Shown here piece by piece: positions 43,075 through 51,986 of a stretch of 64,000 bases of DNA (its first letter is position 1; each line of letters begins with the position of its first letter). Location of the stretch: NCBI RefSeq assembly GCF_015169395.1, contig NZ_CP063458.1, positions 6,634,001-6,698,000 on the forward strand, written 5' to 3'. The notes beneath the pieces are model-generated. The model was not told the origin of the DNA. It ran no database searches and saw only the letters and a program-made list of their open reading frames with translations. The DNA comes from Humisphaera borealis (GTDB lineage Bacteria > Planctomycetota > Phycisphaerae > Tepidisphaerales > Tepidisphaeraceae). The position numbers were made by a program, and so were the translations under genes.

Positions 43075-44250
43075 ATGCGTATCTTCTTCGCCGCCGCCGA
43101 CTCTCCGAACGCCTGGGCGCTTCCGGCGTCGCAAATCTGGAAGGCGAACCTCTACGCGCCGCTGGTCGATCTCGGTCATGACGTGGTCCGCTTCGACTAC
43201 AATTATCAACCCCACAACGGCCACCTCGATCCGACCGATCCGACGCAAATGCGGGTGATCGACCGTCTCCGGCCGCTGCTGGGGTGCGAGCTTCTCCGCC
43301 AGTTGCGCAAGGCCCACGCCCAGAAGCCGATCGACGTGCTCTTCACCTACTTCTACTCGGCGTACATCGAACCGGAGGTCATCCGCGAGATTCGGCGGAT
43401 GGGCATCTGCACGCTGAACTGGTACTGCAACGGTTCCTTCCAGTTTCATCTCGTCTCCGACATCGCGCCGGCGTACGACTACTGCCTGGTGCCCGAAAAG
43501 TTCCGGCTGCCCGACTACCGCGCCGCCGGTGCGACGCCGATCTATTGCCAGGAAGCTGCAAACCCCAACGTCTACAAGCCGGCCGCTGTGCCGCACGAGT
43601 TTGACGTGACTTTCGTCGGTCAGCGGTATGGGAATCGGCCCGATTTCGTGAAGCGGTTGATCGCCGGCGGAATCGACGTACGCGTGTGGGGGCCACGCTG
43701 GACGGAGCCAATGGGCAAGAAGTTTGACCCGACGGCCGCGACAGACGTGATGCAGGGCAAACGCGGCGCCGTAGCCCAAGCCACGGCGGCCATGCCGGCT
43801 GCAATCGCTGATCCCGACCAAGAGCTTCTGCGCCGCGCTGGAGACGCGCTATCCGACGACGACCTCGTCACAATGTACAGCCGCAGCCGCATCAGCCTGG
43901 GTTTCTCTGCCGTCGCGCAGCGCCCGAAGCCCGGCGAAGATCCGATCCGTCAGGTTCGCCTCCGCGACTTCGAAGCGCCGATGAGCGGGGCGTTCTACCT
44001 GACCGAGCACCTCGACGAACTTTGCGAGTTCTTCGAGCCCGACAGGGAAATCGTCACCTTCCGCACGGCCGAAGAACTGACGGACAAGGCCGCGTATTAC
44101 CTCAAACACCCCACGGAGCGCGAGAAGATTCGCGAAGCCGGCAGGCGTCGGGCGCTCGCCGAGCACACATGGCACGAGCGATTCAGAATGGTGTTCAGGA
44201 CGATCGGCCTGCCCGAAACAGGAACGGACGGATTGCGTCGGGTAGGCTGA
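43075..44250 (+). CDS. CgeB-like glycosyltransferase
   Basis: A 391-residue glycosyltransferase of the CgeB/DUF3880 group. N-terminal half: 'RIFFAAADSPNAWALPASQIWKANL' and 'DVLFTYFYSAYIEPEVIREIRRMGI'; C-terminal donor half: 'FDVTFVGQRYGNRPDFVKRLI', 'VRLRDFEAPMSGAFYLTEHLDELCEFFEPDREIVTF', 'EREKIREAGRRRALAEHTW'. The family is found in surface-glycan and spore-coat clusters. The donor sugar is not known. Nine bp precede the amidotransferase gene. Confidence 0.85.
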   Translation: MRIFFAAADSPNAWALPASQIWKANLYAPLVDLGHDVVRFDYNYQPHNGHLDPTDPTQMRVIDRLRPLLGCELLRQLRKAHAQKPIDVLFTYFYSAYIEPEVIREIRRMGICTLNWYCNGSFQFHLVSDIAPAYDYCLVPEKFRLPDYRAAGATPIYCQEAANPNVYKPAAVPHEFDVTFVGQRYGNRPDFVKRLIAGGIDVRVWGPRWTEPMGKKFDPTAATDVMQGKRGAVAQATAAMPAAIADPDQELLRRAGDALSDDDLVTMYSRSRISLGFSAVAQRPKPGEDPIRQVRLRDFEAPMSGAFYLTEHLDELCEFFEPDREIVTFRTAEELTDKAAYYLKHPTEREKIREAGRRRALAEHTWHERFRMVFRTIGLPETGTDGLRRVG

Positions 44251-44259
44251 GTCAAACCC

Positions 44260-46221
44260 ATGTGCGGCATCGCGGCCATTCTCGCAGACTCCGAAACATC
44301 GCTCGATCCGCAGGCGATTGCGCGAATGACCGCCGCCCTCGTTCATCGTGGGCCTGATGATCAGCGCACGCTGCGCCTTCCCGGCTGCGATCTGGGCCAC
44401 ACCCGATTGAGCATCCTCGATCTCGCCGGCGGCGCTCAGCCGATGGCGCATCCCTCTGGCCGATGGACGATCGTCTTCAACGGCGAAATCTACAATCACG
44501 CCGAGCTACGTCAGCAGCTTGAAGGGCGCGGGGTCGCATTCCGTACCCGCTCCGATACGGAAGTGCTGCTGCATGCCTACGTCGAGTTCGGCCCGGCCTG
44601 TCTGAACCGGCTGAACGGCCAGTTCGCATTCGCGGTCTGGGATCGCGACCGGCGGGAACTTTTTGCCGCGAGAGACCGCTTCGGCGAGAAGCCACTGTAC
44701 TGGGCGCGGTCGCCGCAGGGACATGTGCTGCTCGGGTCGGAGATCAAGGCGATCGAGGCAAGCGGACTGGTGTCGCCACGTATCGACCTGATGTCGGTCG
44801 AGATGTACCTGGGCCTGTACTATGTCCCGCCGGATCGAACGATCTATCGGAACGTCCACACGCTGCCGCCCGGGCATGCGATCATCTGGCGCCACGGGGA
44901 AAGCTGTGTTTGCGACGACGTCCGTGCCTACCGATGGTGGACGCCCCGGCTCTCTCACCTGAAGCTCGATCGCCAAGATGCCGTCGGCGAGATTCGTCGG
45001 CTGCTGGGTGCGGCGGTCTCGCGCCAGATGGTGGCGGACGTTCCCGTGGGCGCGTTCCTCAGCGGCGGACTGGACTCGTCGACGATCGTCGCGCTGATGT
45101 CGGATTCGTCGAAGACTCAGGCGTCTGTGCGTATTCCCGAGGAGCCAGATTCTGGACGACTCCGATCGGCAGTCCGCACCTTCGCCGCCGGATTCGGAGA
45201 GTTGATCGATGAGCTCCCCTTCGCACGCGAAGTCGCCGAGCGTTACCGCACCGACCATCATGAATCGCAAATTGAGCGGATCGATGTGGCGGCCGAGTTG
45301 ACGACGATGGCGACGGTTTACGATGAGCCGTTCGGCGACTCTTCGAATATCCCCACGTCGCTCATCAGCCGACAGGCGCGGCAGGGGGTGAAGGTCGTAC
45401 TCTCCGGCGACGGCGGCGACGAGCTTTTCGGCGGCTACGCCTGGTACGAGCCCGCGATCGCACGCTGTGCGGCATCGACACAACGATCCACCGGAAGCTC
45501 GATCGGCGAGCCCGGCCGGGCAGACTCGTCGTATGTCTTGAATCGGGGCGAGTGCCGAACGGCGCAACTGATAGCCGCCCCCCCGCGGAGGCCGCTGACC
45601 GATCCGTGGGCCGAGCATGTGGCCCGCACCGGACCGATCGGCGATGACCGGCGGGGGCTCTGGGCGCATCGCGGCCAGCCTGCGGTGCTAGAGACACTCC
45701 GCCAGTGCTATGACCCGCGTCACGGTCAGGGGCTCGACGTCGCGACGCGATTTGACGTCGGTTGCTATCTGGCAGGCGACATCCTGGTCAAGGTGGATCG
45801 GGCGGCGATGTCGTGTGGGCTGGAGACACGAGCACCGTTCCTGGATGCCGACCTGACCGAGTTCGTACTCGGCCTGCCGTGGCAGATGCGGTTTGGCACG
45901 GACGGCGGCACGTCACCGTCCGGCGACGCGCCACCACTCAAGGGCCTCCTCCGCGAGGCTTGCGCCGATCTCTGGCCGGCGTCGATTCGGAAACGCAACA
46001 AGCAGGGTTTTGGCGCTCCCGTCCGTCATTGGCTGCAACGTCCTGAAGTGGATGAGGTCTGGCGACGCGTGACCCGACCGGGCGGGGCACTGGCGGCGCT
46101 GCTTCCCGGTGTGGCTGACGCGGATATCACCAACGCGCTTCGCCCCCAGAGAAAGTGGTCGGTGCTCTGCCTCGGCACCTGGCTGGAACAGCGGGAAGGC
46201 TGCCTGGCAGACTTGCGGTAG
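44260..46221 (+). CDS. asnB: Asparagine synthase-type glutamine amidotransferase
   Basis: A 653-residue two-domain enzyme. Cys2 begins the class II glutaminase ('MCGIAAILA', 'RGPDD', 'FNGEIYNH'). The synthetase domain has the PP-loop 'LSGGLDSST' near residue 268. Both halves look intact. In glycan loci such genes often amidate a sugar carboxylate or make asparagine for sugar modification; a general role in asparagine synthesis is equally possible. A linker near residues 290-305 ('SKTQASVRIPEEPD') is unusual. A hairpin follows the stop. Confidence 0.9.
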   Translation: MCGIAAILADSETSLDPQAIARMTAALVHRGPDDQRTLRLPGCDLGHTRLSILDLAGGAQPMAHPSGRWTIVFNGEIYNHAELRQQLEGRGVAFRTRSDTEVLLHAYVEFGPACLNRLNGQFAFAVWDRDRRELFAARDRFGEKPLYWARSPQGHVLLGSEIKAIEASGLVSPRIDLMSVEMYLGLYYVPPDRTIYRNVHTLPPGHAIIWRHGESCVCDDVRAYRWWTPRLSHLKLDRQDAVGEIRRLLGAAVSRQMVADVPVGAFLSGGLDSSTIVALMSDSSKTQASVRIPEEPDSGRLRSAVRTFAAGFGELIDELPFAREVAERYRTDHHESQIERIDVAAELTTMATVYDEPFGDSSNIPTSLISRQARQGVKVVLSGDGGDELFGGYAWYEPAIARCAASTQRSTGSSIGEPGRADSSYVLNRGECRTAQLIAAPPRRPLTDPWAEHVARTGPIGDDRRGLWAHRGQPAVLETLRQCYDPRHGQGLDVATRFDVGCYLAGDILVKVDRAAMSCGLETRAPFLDADLTEFVLGLPWQMRFGTDGGTSPSGDAPPLKGLLREACADLWPASIRKRNKQGFGAPVRHWLQRPEVDEVWRRVTRPGGALAALLPGVADADITNALRPQRKWSVLCLGTWLEQREGCLADLR

Positions 46222-46261
46222 TCGTGGCATACCATGACGGCCGAGACGGCCGTGCCACGGA
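46222..46261. repeat. Hairpin repeat after asnB
   Basis: TCGTGGCA ... TGCCACGG arms with an inner ACGGCCGAGACGGCCGT palindrome. An alternative start of the next gene at 46234 lies inside it and is rejected. Confidence 0.6.
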
Positions 46262-46275
46262 GGAAGAGAGTTGTC

Positions 46276-47154
46276 ATGTCGCTTTCGCCCCCAGGCTCGC
46301 CTGTCGTCTCGGTGATCATCGCCGTGCACAACGAAGAGCGGTTCGTCGGCGATGCCATCGACAGCATACTTAGCCAGACACTTTCCCCTCTAGAATTGAT
46401 CGTTATCGATGACGCTTCCTCGGACGCCACACCGGTAATCCTGCAGCGCATTGCCGACACTCGAATTCAAGTCGTTCGCAACGAAGTCAATCTTGGCCTG
46501 ACGGCGTCTTTGAATCGGGGGCTCGCCGCGGCACGCGGTGCGTTTGTCGCCCGCCTCGACGGCGACGATATCGCGCGGCCGGATCGGCTGGCACTTCAGG
46601 TTGATTTCCTTGAGCGACATCCGGACGTCGGCATTGTCGGCAGTTCTCGCCGGGTGGTGGATGAGCAAGGCACCTTCCTCTACGAAGCGACCGCAATTCC
46701 CGATGACGCCGCGATTCGCTGGCGACTTCTGCTGGGCAATCCGCTGGCGCATCCGACGGTGATGATCCGCCGATCCGTCCTCGATAAGCACGAGCTGCGT
46801 TACGACGAATCGTTTCGCACCGCGCAGGACTACGAATTGTGGACGCGCCTCGCCGCCGTGACGAAGACGGCCAATCTCGTGGAGCCGCTGGTGACCTATC
46901 GCCGGCGGCAGACGGGAATCAGCGTGTCGCGGCGCGACGAGCAGCTCGCGACACACGATCGCATCGCCGGGCTCGCATTCGAGCGGTTATTGCCGGGGTT
47001 TGAGATCAGTACCGAAGAGGTACGGCAGTTGCGCGGGCGGTACGGCGGGCAGAGCGTGCGCGAGCCTGAGATGGACCCGGCGGAGCCGAAGTGGCAGGAA
47101 CTGTTGGAGGCGGTACGGCGGGAATTCGACCGGCAGTCGCGCTCGTTCCTCTAG
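46276..47154 (+). CDS. Family 2 glycosyltransferase
   Basis: A 292-residue GT2 enzyme ('VVSVIIAVHNEERFVGDAIDSIL', 'VIDDASSDAT', 'RLDGDDIARPDRL' metal motif, 'RTAQDYELWTRL'). It closes the glycan locus. ATG 46276 is preferred because GGAAGAGAG precedes it; the longer frame starts in a repeat. Donor and acceptor are unknown. Confidence 0.88.
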   Translation: MSLSPPGSPVVSVIIAVHNEERFVGDAIDSILSQTLSPLELIVIDDASSDATPVILQRIADTRIQVVRNEVNLGLTASLNRGLAAARGAFVARLDGDDIARPDRLALQVDFLERHPDVGIVGSSRRVVDEQGTFLYEATAIPDDAAIRWRLLLGNPLAHPTVMIRRSVLDKHELRYDESFRTAQDYELWTRLAAVTKTANLVEPLVTYRRRQTGISVSRRDEQLATHDRIAGLAFERLLPGFEISTEEVRQLRGRYGGQSVREPEMDPAEPKWQELLEAVRREFDRQSRSFL

Positions 47155-47164
47155 CTGGAAATGG

Positions 47165-47238
47165 AAGAGTGCACCTGCGGTGCGACCGCTAAACAGAAGC
47201 GTTCCCTGTTTAGCGGTCGCACCCCAGGTGCACTCTTT
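47165..47238. terminator. Large hairpin between convergent genes
   Basis: Arms AAGAGTGCACCTG-GGTGCGACCGC type, about 32 bp each, near-perfect, around GCGTTCC. It lies between the last glycosyltransferase and ndk, which converge, so it could terminate both. It may also be another inverted-repeat element. Confidence 0.6.
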
Positions 47239-47279
47239 AATCTGTTGTCACAAGAACACGGGCTCGAAATGAAAGCCGG

Positions 47280-47750
47280 TCACTCCGGGGTGCCCTTGGT
47301 CATGTCGTAGACCCACTCCTGGATCGTCGGCTTCCAGGTTTGCAGCTCATCGGCCTTGAAGAACAGGCCCAGTTCCTTGGTCGCCGCTTCGGGGGAGTCG
47401 GAGCCGTGGATGAGGTTGTACGCGTTGGACACGCCGTAGTCGCCGCGGATGGTGCCGGGCTCGGCCTTGGAGCCGAAGGTCGCACCCATCATCTTGCGGG
47501 CGATGACAATTGCGTCTTTGCCCGCCAGCGCCAGCACGACCACCGGCGAGCAGGTCATGAACCGCACCAGGCCTTCGTAGAACGGCTTGCCCTTGTGCGG
47601 GGCATAGTGCTGCTCGGCGATCGAGGCGGGAATGGTCATCAGCTTCATGCCGACGATCTGCAGGCCCTTCTTTTCGAATCGCGACGTGATCTCGCCAATC
47701 AGGCCACGCTGAACGGCATCGGGCTTCAGGATGATGAGCGTCTTTTCCAT
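47280..47750 (-). CDS. ndk: Nucleoside diphosphate kinase
   Basis: A 156-residue NDK that balances NTP pools by a phospho-histidine mechanism. H115 in 'NLIHGSDSPE' is the catalytic residue; 'TLIILKPDAVQRG' and 'PGTIRGDYG' are typical. The usual Arg before the catalytic 'N-x-x-H' is Tyr here, a small deviation. AAGGAAGAACC lies before ATG 47750. Last gene of the minus-strand run. Confidence 0.95.
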   Translation of the reverse strand: MEKTLIILKPDAVQRGLIGEITSRFEKKGLQIVGMKLMTIPASIAEQHYAPHKGKPFYEGLVRFMTCSPVVVLALAGKDAIVIARKMMGATFGSKAEPGTIRGDYGVSNAYNLIHGSDSPEAATKELGLFFKADELQTWKPTIQEWVYDMTKGTPE

Positions 47751-47879
47751 GGTTCTTCCTTTTCCTCGGTTCCTTACGTTGGGAGGGAGGTTTTAGCGGA
47801 AAACCCGCGGAAAGTGAACTGGATTGCGAACGGAAGAGAGGATCATCACGGAGTAACGCAGACATCTCTCCTCAGCCAG

Positions 47880-48647
47880 TTACAGCCCGGCCGAGTCCAG
47901 CGAGTTGCTGTTGACGTTGATTCCGCACTCGATCTTGTCGGTGCCGGACCAGCGGCCGGCGCGGGGATCTTCGCCGGGCTTGACCGCACGCGTGCAGGAT
48001 TCAGGGTTGCAACCAATCGACAGGTAGCCCTTCTCGTACAGCGGGTGGTACGGAAGTTCGTTCTGCTTCATGTACAGATAGATGTCGCGCGTCGACCAGT
48101 TAAGCAGCGGCGAAACGGCGTAGCAGCGGTAGCGCTTGCTCCACTCGACGAACGGCTTTTCCTTGCGCGTATCGGCCTGATTCCGCCGAATGCCACGAAG
48201 CCACGCCGATGGCCGCAGCTCGGCCATCGCGCGTTCCATGGGCTCATTCTTGTTGGTGTTGCAGCAACGATCAACGTCGTTCCGCCAACTGGCGTTGCCT
48301 TCACCATTCTGGCCAAGCCAGGCGATCGGGTCGTTTTTCGTGCGGTAGACCCAGACGTTCAGGTCGAGCCGCCGGCGTAGCGCCTCCATGTGCTGCCACG
48401 TCTCCGGGAAGAGATACCCGGTATCGATCATGATGACCTTGATGTCGGGCTTGACGCGCGTCGCCAGATGCAGCAACAGCGCGGATTCGGCGCCGAAGGA
48501 GGACGTCATCACCAGTTCACCGCCGAACTGCGCCGATGCCCAGCGACAGATGCCGGCCGGGTCCTGCGATTCCAGCATCGGATTGATCGCTTCGAGGTCC
48601 AGCGGGTCGGTCGAAACTTGCGGCTTGTCGGGGGCAATGACGGTCAT
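47880..48647 (-). CDS. cysH: Phosphoadenylyl/adenylyl-sulfate reductase
   Basis: A 255-residue assimilatory sulfate reductase forming sulfite from APS or PAPS. PP-loop region 'TSSFGAESALLLH' (48-60). C128-C129 plus a second cysteine pair mark the 4Fe-4S type that usually prefers APS. The second pair is C213-x4-C218 ('GCNPESCTR'), where the common spacing is C-x2-C, a notable deviation. 'ECGIN' near the C-terminus holds the catalytic Cys241. APS kinase (cysC) is nearby on the same strand, so PAPS may also be made; cysND is not in the window. Confidence 0.9.
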   Translation of the reverse strand: MTVIAPDKPQVSTDPLDLEAINPMLESQDPAGICRWASAQFGGELVMTSSFGAESALLLHLATRVKPDIKVIMIDTGYLFPETWQHMEALRRRLDLNVWVYRTKNDPIAWLGQNGEGNASWRNDVDRCCNTNKNEPMERAMAELRPSAWLRGIRRNQADTRKEKPFVEWSKRYRCYAVSPLLNWSTRDIYLYMKQNELPYHPLYEKGYLSIGCNPESCTRAVKPGEDPRAGRWSGTDKIECGINVNSNSLDSAGL

Positions 48648-48727
48648 GGGACACGTGACGGATAGAGAGACTATTGAGGAACCTACTGATTGGGATGCAC
48701 GATCGCCGACGGTTGTGACATGGTGAG

Positions 48728-49627
48728 TCAGGCCGTACAGCGTTCGGCGATCGCTTCCTTCAATCCGTCGAAGAAAGCCCGCGGGATTCTGCGGCCGCGA
48801 GCGGTGCCGAGATCGATATCCTTCTTGTTCGTGCCGTGAAAGTCGCTTCCGCCGGTCGTGACCAGATCGTAGCGCTTCGCCAGGCCGGTGTATTGCTCGA
48901 CCAGCTTCTGGTCGTGATCACTGTGGATGACCTCGATACCGCCGAGGCCATGGTCGACCAGGTCTTTTAGTACGGTCTCCAGCTGGGCGTCGTTCGTGTA
49001 TTTGAGCTGGACCGGGTGAGCGAGCACCGAGATACCCCCGGAGTCATGGATCATCTGAAGGGCGGTGTGCGGCGAGAGCCGCTCCTTGTCGAAATAGGCC
49101 AGGCCGCCGGGGGCGAGATACTTGTCGAACGCCTGCTTGATCGAGTTGACGTAACCCTTTCGCAACAGGATCGCGGCAATGTGCGGCCGGCCGATGGGCT
49201 TTCGCTTGGGCTCGCCGCCGTCGGCGGTCGCGACGGGAACCTTGGCTTCGATCTCGACTTCTTCCATCGTGATCGCGACGTTGAGTTCCTGCAGCCTGGC
49301 GATGATCCTCGGATTTCGGTCGTCGCGCCCGCCGAGCAGCGTGGCCGTCAGGTCCCGCAGCACAGTGCTTTCGGGGTTTACGCCATAACCAAGGATGTGC
49401 ATGGTGCCCGGCGCGTACTCGGCGGAGATTTCGATGCCGGTAATGAAGTCGATACCTGCAGACCTGGCGGCGGCGGCCGCCTCGGCAACGCCGTTAATCG
49501 TGTCGTGGTCGGTGAGGGCCAGGCCGGTCAGTTCGCGGAGTGCGGCCAGACGGACGACTTCCGCCGGCGGCAGGGTGCCGTCGGACGCGGTGGAGTGGCA
49601 GTGGAGATCGACGTAGGTTTGGGTCAT
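48728..49627 (-). CDS. PHP-domain phosphoesterase
   Basis: A 299-residue metal-dependent phosphoesterase. 'YVDLHCHSTASDGT' (residues 5-18) and 'LALTDHDT' (37-44) provide metal-binding His/Asp, with 'GIEIS' and a late 'GGSDFHG'. Relatives (YciV/RNase AM, TrpH) hydrolyse 3',5'-nucleoside bisphosphates including pAp, a by-product of PAPS use. Its position next to cysH and cysC makes pAp removal attractive, but that is inference. Confidence 0.88.
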   Translation of the reverse strand: MTQTYVDLHCHSTASDGTLPPAEVVRLAALRELTGLALTDHDTINGVAEAAAAARSAGIDFITGIEISAEYAPGTMHILGYGVNPESTVLRDLTATLLGGRDDRNPRIIARLQELNVAITMEEVEIEAKVPVATADGGEPKRKPIGRPHIAAILLRKGYVNSIKQAFDKYLAPGGLAYFDKERLSPHTALQMIHDSGGISVLAHPVQLKYTNDAQLETVLKDLVDHGLGGIEVIHSDHDQKLVEQYTGLAKRYDLVTTGGSDFHGTNKKDIDLGTARGRRIPRAFFDGLKEAIAERCTA

Positions 49628-49631
49628 TGAA

Positions 49632-50018
49632 TTAATCCGGCACGATCATCGTCACCCGCATATCCGGCACAAATCCGGCGTCCGCGTAGAAACCGCGAAG
49701 GTCGTCCTCGCAGATCAGTGCCACGAACTGACCCGGTAATCCGTCTTTCAGCGATCGCATGAGCGCCTTGCCGATGCCGCGTCCGCGGTAGGCCGGAGCG
49801 ACGCAGACGTCGAAGATCGTCGCGCAGCGGACGCCGTCGGTGACGGCCCGGGCCATGCCGACGAGTTTGTCACCATCGTACGCCAGCCGCACGACACTGT
49901 TCGCGAAAGCCCTCGCGTACTGCTCGGGCGTGCGGCCGTTGCAGAAGTCCGCGGCGACGTTGAACGCCTTGAGCATTTCTCCGCTGACGCCTTCGAGGTT
50001 GTCGCGGATGGTGAGCAT
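49632..50018 (-). CDS. GNAT acetyltransferase
   Basis: A 128-residue GCN5-type acetyltransferase. The acetyl-CoA site is 'VCVAPAYRGRGIGKALM' (about residues 72-88), with 'GFVPDMRV' near the end. Substrate unknown. 4 bp upstream of the PHP gene start, so they share a message. Confidence 0.88.
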   Translation of the reverse strand: MLTIRDNLEGVSGEMLKAFNVAADFCNGRTPEQYARAFANSVVRLAYDGDKLVGMARAVTDGVRCATIFDVCVAPAYRGRGIGKALMRSLKDGLPGQFVALICEDDLRGFYADAGFVPDMRVTMIVPD

Positions 50019-50025
50019 GGGGCCG

Positions 50026-50049
50026 CGCGTCCGCCAAGGCGGACCCTAC
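50026..50049. repeat. 24-bp repeat, copy 4
   Basis: Identical to 4654-4677. It fills the gap between cysC (stop at 50051) and the GNAT gene. Confidence 0.85.
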
Positions 50050-50050
50050 G

Positions 50051-50659
50051 TCACGCCAGGTACCCGTGCTTCTCCAGGTGCTCCAGCACCCGCGCCGCCG
50101 CTTCCTGCGGCGACAGGTTCTCTGTCTGAAGCACGATCTCGGGCTTCTCCGGCGGCTCGTACGGGTCGTCGATGCCGGTGAAGTTTTTGATCTCGCCGGC
50201 CCGAGCCTTCTTGTAGAGGCCCTTAGGGTCGCGCTTCTCGGCACCGGCAAGCGACACCTCGATGTACACCTCCACGAAATCGCCGGCTGGCATCAGTTCG
50301 CGGACGGCGTCGCGGTCGCGGCGGTAAGGGCTGACGAAACTCGCCAGCACGATCACGCCGGCGTCGGTGAACAGCCGGGCCACTTCGCCGATCCGCCGGA
50401 TGTTCTCGGCGCGATCCTCGGCGGAGAAGCCGAGGTTCTTGTTCAGCCCGTGGCGAACGTTGTCGCCATCGAGCCTGTACGCGAGCCGTCCGCGGTCGAG
50501 CAGCATCTGCTCGACGAGGCAGGCGATCGTGCTCTTGCCCGCGCCGCTGAGGCCCGTAAACCAGAGCGTCACGCCGCGCTGACGCAGCAGCCGCTGCCGA
50601 TCGGTGCGGCTGACGGTGCCGTCATGCCATTTGATGTTGGTGGCTTTGGAATCGGACAT
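50051..50659 (-). CDS. cysC: Adenylylsulfate kinase
   Basis: A 202-residue APS kinase making PAPS. Walker A 'GLSGAGKST' near residues 35-43, 'RLDGDNVRHGLNKNLGFSAEDRAENIRRIGEV' (about 57-88), and 'FVSPYRRDRDAVR' are all diagnostic. Downstream of cysK with a repeat element between them (50687-50763). Confidence 0.96.
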   Translation of the reverse strand: MSDSKATNIKWHDGTVSRTDRQRLLRQRGVTLWFTGLSGAGKSTIACLVEQMLLDRGRLAYRLDGDNVRHGLNKNLGFSAEDRAENIRRIGEVARLFTDAGVIVLASFVSPYRRDRDAVRELMPAGDFVEVYIEVSLAGAEKRDPKGLYKKARAGEIKNFTGIDDPYEPPEKPEIVLQTENLSPQEAAARVLEHLEKHGYLA

Positions 50660-50686
50660 GAGCCTACTGCGTTCCAGCTACAGTTT

Positions 50687-50763
50687 GTGGCACGGGAAGG
50701 TACTCATGCCCGTGTCTTGCGTGAAAACAACACCCACGGGCAAGAGTACTTGCCCATGCCACC
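50687..50763. repeat. GTGGCAYGGGCA-family inverted repeat, intergenic copy
   Basis: Arms GTGGCACGGGAAGGTACTCA and complement (GAGTACTTGCCCATGCCAC). Same family as the copy inserted in the thiF-like gene (54820-54909). It separates cysC from cysK. Confidence 0.8.
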
Positions 50764-50782
50764 CAGACTGCATCCGTTACGA

Positions 50783-51745
50783 TCACTCCTCCTCAAACAA
50801 CGGCGTGCTCAGATACCGCTCGCCGAAGCTGCACATGATCGTCACGATCAGCTTGCCCTTGTTCTCAGGTCGGGCAGCGACTTTTGCCGCGGCCGCCACA
50901 TTCGCGCCGCTGCTGATGCCACCGAAGATGCCTTCTTCCTTGTGCAGCCGCTTGGCCCACTCGAACGCCTCTTCGTCCGTGATCTGCACGACCTCATCGA
51001 CGATGTCCAGATGCAGGTTGCCCGGGACGAAGCCGGCACCAATGCCCTGCACCTTGTGCTTGCCGGGCTTCACCGGGTCGCCGGCGCGGGTCTGTGTGAT
51101 GACCGGCGACGCGACGGGCTCGACGGCGATCGCCTTGAAGCTCGGCTTGCGCGGCTTGATGACCTCCGACACACCGGTGATCGTCCCGCCGGTGCCGACG
51201 CCGGCCACCAGGAAGTCGACCTTGCCTTCGGTATCGGCCCAGATTTCCTCGGCGGTCGTGGCGCGGTGGATCGCCGGGTTGGCCGGGTTCATGAACTGCT
51301 GCGGCATGAAGCTCTTGGGGTACTGCTTCAGGATCTCCTCGGCCTTACCGATCGCGCCGCGCATGCCGTCGGCGGCGGGGGTGAGGACGACCTGAGCGCC
51401 CAGCGCCTTCAGCAGCCGACGACGTTCGATGCTCATGCTTTCGGGCATGGTCAGGATCAGCTTGTACCCCTTGGCGGCACAGACGAACGCCAGCGCGATG
51501 CCGGTGTTGCCGCTGGTGGGTTCGACAATGACGGTCTCGTGATCCACCTTGCCGGCCTTCTCGGCCGCTTCGATCATCGCGACGCCGATGCGGTCCTTCA
51601 CGCTCGACAGCGGGTTGAAGAACTCGCATTTGACGACGACGGTCGCGCCGCCGGCGGGGATGATGCGGTTGAGCTTCACCAGCGGCGTTCCGCCGATGGT
51701 GTCGAGGATGTTGTCGTAGATCTTGCCGTGGGGTTTGAGGGGCAT
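50783..51745 (-). CDS. cysK: Cysteine synthase A
   Basis: A 320-residue O-acetylserine sulfhydrylase. K50 in 'SSVKDRIG' binds PLP; '[18 protein letters not shown]' and 'GTGGTITG' complete the site. ATG 51745 lies 4 nt after the stop of the small GG-ending protein, so the two are translationally linked. Two cysteine synthases in one run (with 52962-53936) suggests different sulfur donors. Confidence 0.95.
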   Translation of the reverse strand: MPLKPHGKIYDNILDTIGGTPLVKLNRIIPAGGATVVVKCEFFNPLSSVKDRIGVAMIEAAEKAGKVDHETVIVEPTSGNTGIALAFVCAAKGYKLILTMPESMSIERRRLLKALGAQVVLTPAADGMRGAIGKAEEILKQYPKSFMPQQFMNPANPAIHRATTAEEIWADTEGKVDFLVAGVGTGGTITGVSEVIKPRKPSFKAIAVEPVASPVITQTRAGDPVKPGKHKVQGIGAGFVPGNLHLDIVDEVVQITDEEAFEWAKRLHKEEGIFGGISSGANVAAAAKVAARPENKGKLIVTIMCSFGERYLSTPLFEEE

Positions 51746-51749
51746 GGGT

Positions 51750-51986
51750 TTATCCGCCGAATGAAGGGAACTCCGCATCTTGAAGGGTGCGAAGAGAAAC
51801 GATCAACCGCGACTCGATAACCTCAAGTGTATGATCCGCGTGGAAGTAGAGCACTGTTTCACCACGAATTCCGAACATCGCCTGCTCCGGATGTTTAACC
51901 GGAAACTCTCGACCATCCACGGTCACCATCACGAACTGAATAAATGGTTTCTGCTCAGAAAACTGGATGATCGTTTCATTACTCAA
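51750..51986 (-). CDS. Small Gly-Gly-ending protein, candidate sulfur carrier
   Basis: A 78-residue protein ('[19 protein letters not shown]' core) ending FPSFGG. It belongs with its upstream neighbour to a small planctomycete family with a 'DGR-x-x-P' core and predicted beta strands. The GG end and location between a JAMM peptidase and cysK recall ThiS/MoaD/CysO-type carriers, but the paralogue lacks GG and beta-grasp fold is unproven. The start is probably the TTG at 51986 with AGGGAG six nt upstream; it overlaps the upstream stop. Confidence 0.6.
   Translation of the reverse strand: MSNETIIQFSEQKPFIQFVMVTVDGREFPVKHPEQAMFGIRGETVLYFHADHTLEVIESRLIVSLRTLQDAEFPSFGG

Noticed and set aside
46234-46275. 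Alternative upstream start for the last GT2 gene
   Set aside because: The extra 14 codons lie in a hairpin repeat and the downstream ATG has the ribosome site.
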